DNA from: Mameliella sp. CS4
GTDB taxonomy: Bacteria > Pseudomonadota > Alphaproteobacteria > Rhodobacterales > Rhodobacteraceae
Assembly (NCBI RefSeq): GCF_019392335.1
Contig: NZ_JAHXRQ010000001.1
Span: forward strand, 62,001-126,000
Length of the DNA: 64,000 nucleotides
Reading direction: 5' to 3'
Part shown: positions 56,234-64,000 of the stretch, one piece after another
Numbering within the stretch: the stretch's first letter is position 1
Layout: every line of letters begins with the position of its first letter
Notes under the pieces: model-generated
Seen by the model: only the letters and a program-made list of their open reading frames with translations
What the model was told of the DNA's origin: nothing
Databases searched by the model: none
Program-made: the position numbers and the translations under genes

Positions 56234-57735
56234 GCGATCAGGCTTTCCCCGGTCATTTCCTCGGGCTGCGGCAGGTCCATCAGTTGCAGCAGGGTCGGCG
56301 CCACATCCGCAAGCCGACCGTCGCGCAGCTTTTCGACACCGGGCGCACCATAGAGGATCACCGGCACAAGGTTCGTCGTATGTGCCGTGTGCGGACCACC
56401 GGTTTCCGGGTCCACCATCGTTTCGCAGTTGCCGTGGTCGGCGATCACCAGCAGCGCGCCGCCGGTCTGTTCCAGCTTGTCGACGACCTGGCCCAGCCCG
56501 TCATCCACGGCCTCGCAGGCCTTCATCGCCGCCTGCAGGTCGCCGGTATGGCCCACCATGTCGGGGTTGGCAAAGTTCACCACGATCAGGTCATAGCCCT
56601 TGTCGATCGCCTCAAGGAACTTCTCGGTGACTTCCGGTTCGGACATCTCCGGTTGCAGGTCATAGGTCGCCACCTTGGGCGACTTGGGCATGAACCGGTC
56701 CTCCTGCGGCTCGGGCGTTTCCTTGCCACCGTTGAGGAAGAAGGTCACATGCGGGTACTTCTCGGTTTCCGCGAGGCGAAATTGCGTCTTGCCCTGTTTC
56801 GCCACCCATTCGCCCAGCGTGTTGACGATCTTCCTCTTGGGATAGGCGGTGGTCATGTAGGCGTTGTGCCGGTCGGAGTATTCGACCATGCCCAGCAGGG
56901 CCGACAATTCGGGTTTGTCGCGTTTGAACCCGTCGAACTCCGGGTCCCCGATGGCAGACAGGATCTCTCGCGCGCGGTCGCCCCGGAAGTTGATGAAGAA
57001 CAGCCCGTCGCCTTTCTCCATGCCCTTGTAGCCCGTGATGATGAAGGGTTCGATGAACTCATCCGTCTGGTCCAGATCGTAGCAGGTGACGATGCCCTCG
57101 GACGGATCTTCCAAGGCGTCCCCCTTGCCCTCGACCACGGCGCGATAGGCCTTTTCCACGCGTTCCCAGCGGTTGTCACGGTCCATCGCGTAGTAGCGGC
57201 CACTGACCGTGGCGATGCGCGCGCCTTCGGGCAAGGCAATGTCGAAGGCCTGCACCTGCTTCGCGGCCGAGGTCGGCGCCACGTCACGCCCGTCGGTGAT
57301 GACATGGATGAGGACCTTGAGCCCCTGATCGGTCAGAACCTTCGCCGCCGCCAGCAGGTGATCGGTATGCGCGTGCACACCCCCGTCCGAGGTCAGCCCC
57401 ATGAGATGCGCTGTGCCCCCGGCATCCTTGACCGTGGCGGCAAAGTTCAGGATGGCGTCATTGTCGTAGAAAGACCCGTCCTCGATGGCCAGGTCGATCT
57501 GGCCAAGGTCCATCGCCACCACCCGGCCGGCGCCGATATTGGTGTGTCCCACCTCGGAATTGCCCATCTGCCCGGTCGGCAGGCCGACGTCGGGGCCGTG
57601 GGTGATCAGCGTCGCATGGGGACAGGTGGCCATCAGCCGGTCCATCGTGGGGGTATTGGCCAGTTTGGGGGCGTTGTTCGCCTCCTCCTCGCGCAGGCCC
57701 CAACCGTCGAGGATCGTGAGAATGACGGGTTTCAT
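56230..57735 (-). CDS. gpmI: 2,3-bisphosphoglycerate-independent phosphoglycerate mutase
   Basis: 501 residues starting MKPVILTILDGWG; 49 upstream in-frame residues are rejected. GNSEVGHTNIGAGR holds the phosphoserine residue and ADHGNCETMVDPETGGPHTAHT the Mn-binding C-terminal motif. It interconverts 3- and 2-phosphoglycerate. First of the gpmI-envC-ctpA operon. Confidence 0.97.
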   Translation of the reverse strand: MKPVILTILDGWGLREEEANNAPKLANTPTMDRLMATCPHATLITHGPDVGLPTGQMGNSEVGHTNIGAGRVVAMDLGQIDLAIEDGSFYDNDAILNFAATVKDAGGTAHLMGLTSDGGVHAHTDHLLAAAKVLTDQGLKVLIHVITDGRDVAPTSAAKQVQAFDIALPEGARIATVSGRYYAMDRDNRWERVEKAYRAVVEGKGDALEDPSEGIVTCYDLDQTDEFIEPFIITGYKGMEKGDGLFFINFRGDRAREILSAIGDPEFDGFKRDKPELSALLGMVEYSDRHNAYMTTAYPKRKIVNTLGEWVAKQGKTQFRLAETEKYPHVTFFLNGGKETPEPQEDRFMPKSPKVATYDLQPEMSEPEVTEKFLEAIDKGYDLIVVNFANPDMVGHTGDLQAAMKACEAVDDGLGQVVDKLEQTGGALLVIADHGNCETMVDPETGGPHTAHTTNLVPVILYGAPGVEKLRDGRLADVAPTLLQLMDLPQPEEMTGESLIA

Positions 57736-58047
57736 CGGCAATGCCCTCCGAGGATTGTTCCCCAGCGGTTTAACAGGGGCGAACCGGGATGTGGAGGGGG
57801 TATACCTGTGGCAAACGCAGGCTTGGCTGTCCCGCTGGCGACACGGAATCAAGAGGTTACGGTTGTCCGGCCACGTCGGCACGGCCCTTGGGCGGGTTGA
57901 CGCCGGGATCGGGGTGCGGAATTTCTGCCCGTCCGGGGCTTCGGGACCGGGTCATGCCCCGCATTCCCGCGCCCGGATCTCGTGATAAGATGCGAGGGAA
58001 TGGGGGTGAAACCCCCGCCCGCGAAGTCAAGGAACCAGGCGAACAGG
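57736..58047. other. Divergent intergenic region, 312 bp
   Basis: Holds the promoters of gpmI and the DUF3592-like gene. Nothing recognisable beyond a GGAATGGGGGTG-rich patch near the right end. Confidence 0.45.
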
Positions 58048-58806
58048 ATGAGTGCCCGAAACCCGATCCCCCTGTTTGTCACCGGATTGATGGCGTTCCT
58101 CTTCGTCGTGCTCGTTGCCCTCGTCTACAGCGCCTCGTCCCGCGCGGCGCGGTTTGACCGCGACGGGGTCGAGACGACGGCGATCCTTGTCTCTGTCCGC
58201 ACACAGCGCACACAGAGCCAGCCCGAAAAACCGCCACGCTATCGCCATTATGCAACGGTCCGCTTTGCGGTGAACGGACAGGTCATCACGAGTGAGGCAC
58301 AGGTAACTCTGGATTTCCTGCGCGCTCATGAGCCGGGGGCGGAGGTGCAGGTGCGTTACCTGCGCGGCGCCCCCGAAACGGTGCTGGTCGACCCGCTGTT
58401 CGAGAGCCGGGGCATGGCGCTGGCCTGGATGTTCCTGATGTTCTTCGCTGGCTGCCTGATCTGGCCGCTGATCCGGCGTTGGCGGGCGCGGCGCGTGCCT
58501 GCCGGCGAGGTCCCGGATCAGGTCCGGGACGAGCGCGCGCAAGTGGCCCGCCGTCGCCCCAAGGCCGGGCCTCTGCCGCGCTGGGTGCGGGTTGTCTCTG
58601 TCCTGCTGATGCTCTGCGCGCTGGGGTCGTTTTTCACCCTGTCGATCTGGCTGCGCTACGCCGTCGAGGCCTGGGCCTTGCCGCACCTAGGCTGGGTGAG
58701 CCTGCCGCTGGGCATGGCGGCAATGCTGTTGCCGCCAGCGGGGTTCGGGCTGTTGACCCTTGGGTTAATCTGGGGTGTTCAGAGGTTTGGGCGGGCGGCG
58801 GGTTGA
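58048..58806 (+). CDS. DUF3592-like membrane protein with an inserted repeat
   Basis: 252 residues starting MSARNPIPLFVTGLMAF after ACAGG; a longer frame begins 22 codons upstream. Four membrane segments (about 10-30, 128-148, 185-205, 222-245) and a DUF3592-type extracytoplasmic domain (VSVRTQRTQSQPEK...YRHYATVRF) are visible. Residues near 155-163 (VPDQVRDER) are encoded by a 21-bp palindrome shared with the serC-serA region, which inflates a cytoplasmic loop. Confidence 0.75.
   Translation: MSARNPIPLFVTGLMAFLFVVLVALVYSASSRAARFDRDGVETTAILVSVRTQRTQSQPEKPPRYRHYATVRFAVNGQVITSEAQVTLDFLRAHEPGAEVQVRYLRGAPETVLVDPLFESRGMALAWMFLMFFAGCLIWPLIRRWRARRVPAGEVPDQVRDERAQVARRRPKAGPLPRWVRVVSVLLMLCALGSFFTLSIWLRYAVEAWALPHLGWVSLPLGMAAMLLPPAGFGLLTLGLIWGVQRFGRAAG
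58510..58530. repeat. 21-bp palindromic repeat, copy 3, inside a coding sequence
   Basis: GTCCCGGA, TCAGG, TCCGGGAC: the same 8-5-8 layout and loop as the two copies between serC and serA. It encodes about seven residues in a loop of the DUF3592-like protein without breaking the frame. Confidence 0.7.
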
Positions 58807-58888
58807 AGCAAAACTTCGGAAAATGCTTTCTCGCCACATTCTTCCATAAATAAGCAGCTTCTCGATTTTGTTATGGACAATAGAGTAG

Positions 58889-59626
58889 TTATGGGTTCGT
58901 CGGCTGTCTGGTCGCAGGATCCACGCCCTCGAGGAAATCCTGAGCAACGCCAGACTTCCAAGCTTGCGTCACTTGGTGTCGAGCGATAGGGAAAACAATG
59001 ATGCCGAGGACAAGAACCGCGAGCCAAAAATATAGTTTAATTTTTCTTAGATCGTCCTTGTTTTCCTCTGCAATTTTCCTCACGTCTTCGATATTGTCGT
59101 GCACTTGATATGCGGTCAGATGTTGTCCATCAATCTTGTTTATTACATCGGGAGACAGCTCATCATACGATTTCTTTGGTGCATCTTTGGTAGAAATAGG
59201 GCTGGCAAGACTCGCAACCCACAGAGAGAAGATGCTTTGCCCTCTTTGCAGGTTGATGCGAGACGGACCGGAATTGAATACGGCGAATATCAGTTTTCCT
59301 TTGTACCCGGGGTCGACATGGAAGCCCGAAACGTTGACGAGACCATAAAACTTGATGCTTGCCCGAACCGAAATAAATCCAATCATGTCCAAGGGGATCT
59401 TCACCCGTTCCTCTGTCAATATATAGGCAAATTGACCAGGGGAGATGAAAAAGGTCTCTCCGGGGGCAAGGTTTCTTACCTTTGCTCCGTTTTTCTCTGT
59501 AAGGTAAATTTGATCCCCAACACTGAGCTTGTATCCAGCCTCTTCTACTTTTGAGTGGTCTCTCGGCTCAACAGGAAAGTCGCAATCTCTAGTAGATAGC
59601 CATTCATTTCTTCCCCAAAAAGTCAT
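58889..59626 (-). CDS. Degenerate dCTP-deaminase-fold protein with C-terminal membrane anchor
   Basis: 245 residues. Residues about 30-140 align well with dCTP deaminase (GYKLSVGDQIYL, then LAPGETFFISPGQFA, IGFISVRASIKFYGL, DPGYKGKLIFAVFNSG), but the conserved RSSxxR becomes RASIKF and the catalytic Glu position reads Ala in DPGYKGKLIFAVF. A single membrane helix (about 199-215) follows a helical linker. Base composition is markedly lower in GC than the flanks. It overlaps the upstream gene by ATGA. It could bind nucleotides or sense them rather than deaminate. Confidence 0.75.
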   Translation of the reverse strand: MTFWGRNEWLSTRDCDFPVEPRDHSKVEEAGYKLSVGDQIYLTEKNGAKVRNLAPGETFFISPGQFAYILTEERVKIPLDMIGFISVRASIKFYGLVNVSGFHVDPGYKGKLIFAVFNSGPSRINLQRGQSIFSLWVASLASPISTKDAPKKSYDELSPDVINKIDGQHLTAYQVHDNIEDVRKIAEENKDDLRKIKLYFWLAVLVLGIIVFPIARHQVTQAWKSGVAQDFLEGVDPATRQPTNP

Positions 59627-60114
59627 TCTGCGCCTATATAAAATTGCCGCTTTGCCAAGGCATGTCTGCGGTGAGCGAGGTCCCCTAGAACATTATTAGA
59701 GTTGCGAGAAGCCATCTCAAATGAAATTGAGAAGATGTTTAAATTAGCTTCGCGAAGAAGTGGCCAAAACTCTTCAGCGTGGTCAATTTTCTCGCAGCCA
59801 TCGCAATACTTCGCCATTTCGATTGTGTATTGGCGGATTAAGTCCGCCCAATCAAATCCTGAACAATTTGAAAAATCAAGCTCCAGCATCAAGGTGTTTG
59901 CTGAGCTCAGCGATACCAATATCGAATCCACGGCCGTATCGAGGGTGGATTTCTTTTTGCAGTATCCTGTGGCCAACCTTGCCGAATATTTTGCAAAGTG
60001 CAGGCCGTAGTGTTTTGAGCGGTCGTTTTTGTGCAGGGACAGAATGTCGCTGTGGTTGCGTTTGTCGTGAGCATACTGAACTTTCTGCAACGACAAAATG
60101 TCAAGTTTGTCCAT
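59623..60114 (-). CDS. Unrecognised helical protein, operon partner
   Basis: 163 residues from ATG 60114, chosen for GGAGGG a few bases before; a GTG four codons further up is alternative. The sequence is all-helical by inspection, with HYGLHFAKYSARLA and an acidic VDSILVSLSSANTLMLEL segment; Asp/Glu spacing is loosely MazG-like, but no MazG signature is certain. Codon use and GC match the downstream partner and not the neighbours. Translation of the partner is coupled by a 4-bp overlap. Confidence 0.65.
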   Translation of the reverse strand: MDKLDILSLQKVQYAHDKRNHSDILSLHKNDRSKHYGLHFAKYSARLATGYCKKKSTLDTAVDSILVSLSSANTLMLELDFSNCSGFDWADLIRQYTIEMAKYCDGCEKIDHAEEFWPLLREANLNIFSISFEMASRNSNNVLGDLAHRRHALAKRQFYIGAE

Positions 60115-60175
60115 CTCGCCCTCCACTCATGCCACCTCAGTGAATCACGAGAAGTTTCACTCGTCAATCAAGCAG

Positions 60176-63547
<3,372 letters not shown>

Positions 63548-63712
63548 CGGGCAGCTCCGTCTGGGCCCCGGCATGACGCGTGCCGGGGGACACTGTTGGC
63601 AAATTGTCGGCGTTATACGCAGCGCGGGTTCAAGCGCAAGCCTCGAACGGGGTGGTACGGCAACACAGAGCGCCTATCTGACAGCAAGGGTCAGGACAAG
63701 GGAGCGGCGTGT

Positions 63713-64000
63713 ATGGCCATTTTGCCGGAAGACGACAAGGCAGAGGCGCGGCGCGTCTGGCTCTGGGTCGAGTTCGCCTGTTTCTTTGCCGTGATCCCGG
63801 CCGTCATCGCGCTGGCCTTTCCGCCGGACATGATGTTTCCGCTGCTGTTCGGCTTTACCGCGCTGGGGGTCGTGCTGCTGCATATCACGCCGGGGTTCGA
63901 CTGGCGCTCGCTGGGGATCGGCGCGGCCCGGGTCGACTGGCGGCTGGTGGCGGGCTTTGCGGCGGTGACGGCGGTCACCGGCTACGCAGTGGTACAGATG
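63713..64000 (+). CDS. Partial: probable CPBP-family intramembrane protease
   Basis: The frame opens at ATG 63713 and runs off the window after 96 codons. Three hydrophobic segments are visible (WVEFACFFAVIPAVIALAF, MMFPLLFGFTALGVVLLH, GFAAVTAVTGYAVV). The layout WLWxEFxxFF...LLFGFTALG...HxTPGFDWR matches the start of Rhodobacterales CPBP glutamic endopeptidases as I recall them. The active-site motif EExxxR would lie outside the window. Confidence 0.55.
   Translation, partial: MAILPEDDKAEARRVWLWVEFACFFAVIPAVIALAFPPDMMFPLLFGFTALGVVLLHITPGFDWRSLGIGAARVDWRLVAGFAAVTAVTGYAVVQM

Noticed and set aside
36026..58860. A 13-nt exact match (AAATAAGCAGCTT) between 36026 and 58848
   Set aside because: Several such matches are expected by chance in a window of this size, and the surroundings of the two sites do not otherwise resemble each other, so it is not an attachment site.
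58807..60175. Searched the ends of the AT-rich operon for direct repeats, a tRNA or an integrase
   Set aside because: None found; acquisition is argued from composition only, and no mechanism of entry is visible.

Overview
The window is a high-GC chromosomal segment of an alphaproteobacterium, most likely a Rhodobacterales (Roseobacter-group) species. The grounds are gene order and family content rather than any database hit: ffh, acetyltransferase(s), chorismate mutase, rpsP, rimM, trmD, rplS, rpmE in one direction; a serC-serA pair behind a leader resembling the alphaproteobacterial serC motif; gpmI-envC-ctpA-rppH; two Hint-domain proteins; a DUF2794 protein; and a phosphatase/rhodanese-like domain fused to a sulfide:quinone oxidoreductase. 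Almost everything is housekeeping or core metabolism. I found no tRNA, rRNA, CRISPR array, insertion sequence or prophage.

Layout. 1-2.1 kb: end of a probable DMT transporter, a LysR regulator divergent from an azoreductase, and a hypothetical gene. 2.4-13.5 kb: translation and RNA-processing block (ffh, rpsP, rimM, trmD, rplS, rpmE) interrupted by five end-to-end RimL-type acetyltransferase genes, chorismate mutase, a 47-codon membrane ORF coupled to rimM, a sixth acetyltransferase and a Hint-domain gene. 13.6-18.5 kb: class III aminotransferase, methyltransferase, and usp plus an alanine/sodium symporter. 18.7-22.4 kb: sulfur locus in which an SQR fusion and a SulP permease each carry an ATTC-N8-GAAT box upstream, the form reported for BigR/SqrR persulfide-responsive repressors. 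22.4-34.7 kb: phosphatase, GFA protein, serA, serC, paaK, paaI, DUF2794, agmatinase, NlpC/P60 and M17 peptidases, carbonic anhydrase and a divergent pair of small genes sharing one domain. 34.8-46.4 kb: asd, a CapD/WbpM-type epimerase, LOG protein, threonine dehydratase-like enzyme, dapD, Ca2+/Na+ exchanger, a BCS1-like AAA protein, a second Hint protein and dapE; asd, dapD and dapE are three steps of lysine/diaminopimelate synthesis. 46.4-58.8 kb: small glycosyltransferase, polytopic membrane protein, RNase R, a shortened GST, lytic transglycosylase, then rppH-ctpA-envC-gpmI on the minus strand and a DUF3592-like protein. 58.9-60.1 kb: an AT-richer two-gene operon. 60.2-63.5 kb: carB, followed by the start of a probable CPBP protease.

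The most unusual part is the low-GC pair at 58,889-60,114. A dCTP-deaminase-fold protein that has lost several residues needed for catalysis carries a C-terminal membrane segment and is translationally coupled to an unrecognised helical protein. It looks acquired and could be a nucleotide-sensing or defence module, but that is inference. Other points of note are the two sulfur-type operator boxes, the five-gene acetyltransferase array, a 21-bp palindromic repeat family with one copy inside a coding sequence, and three back-to-back hairpins between convergent genes.
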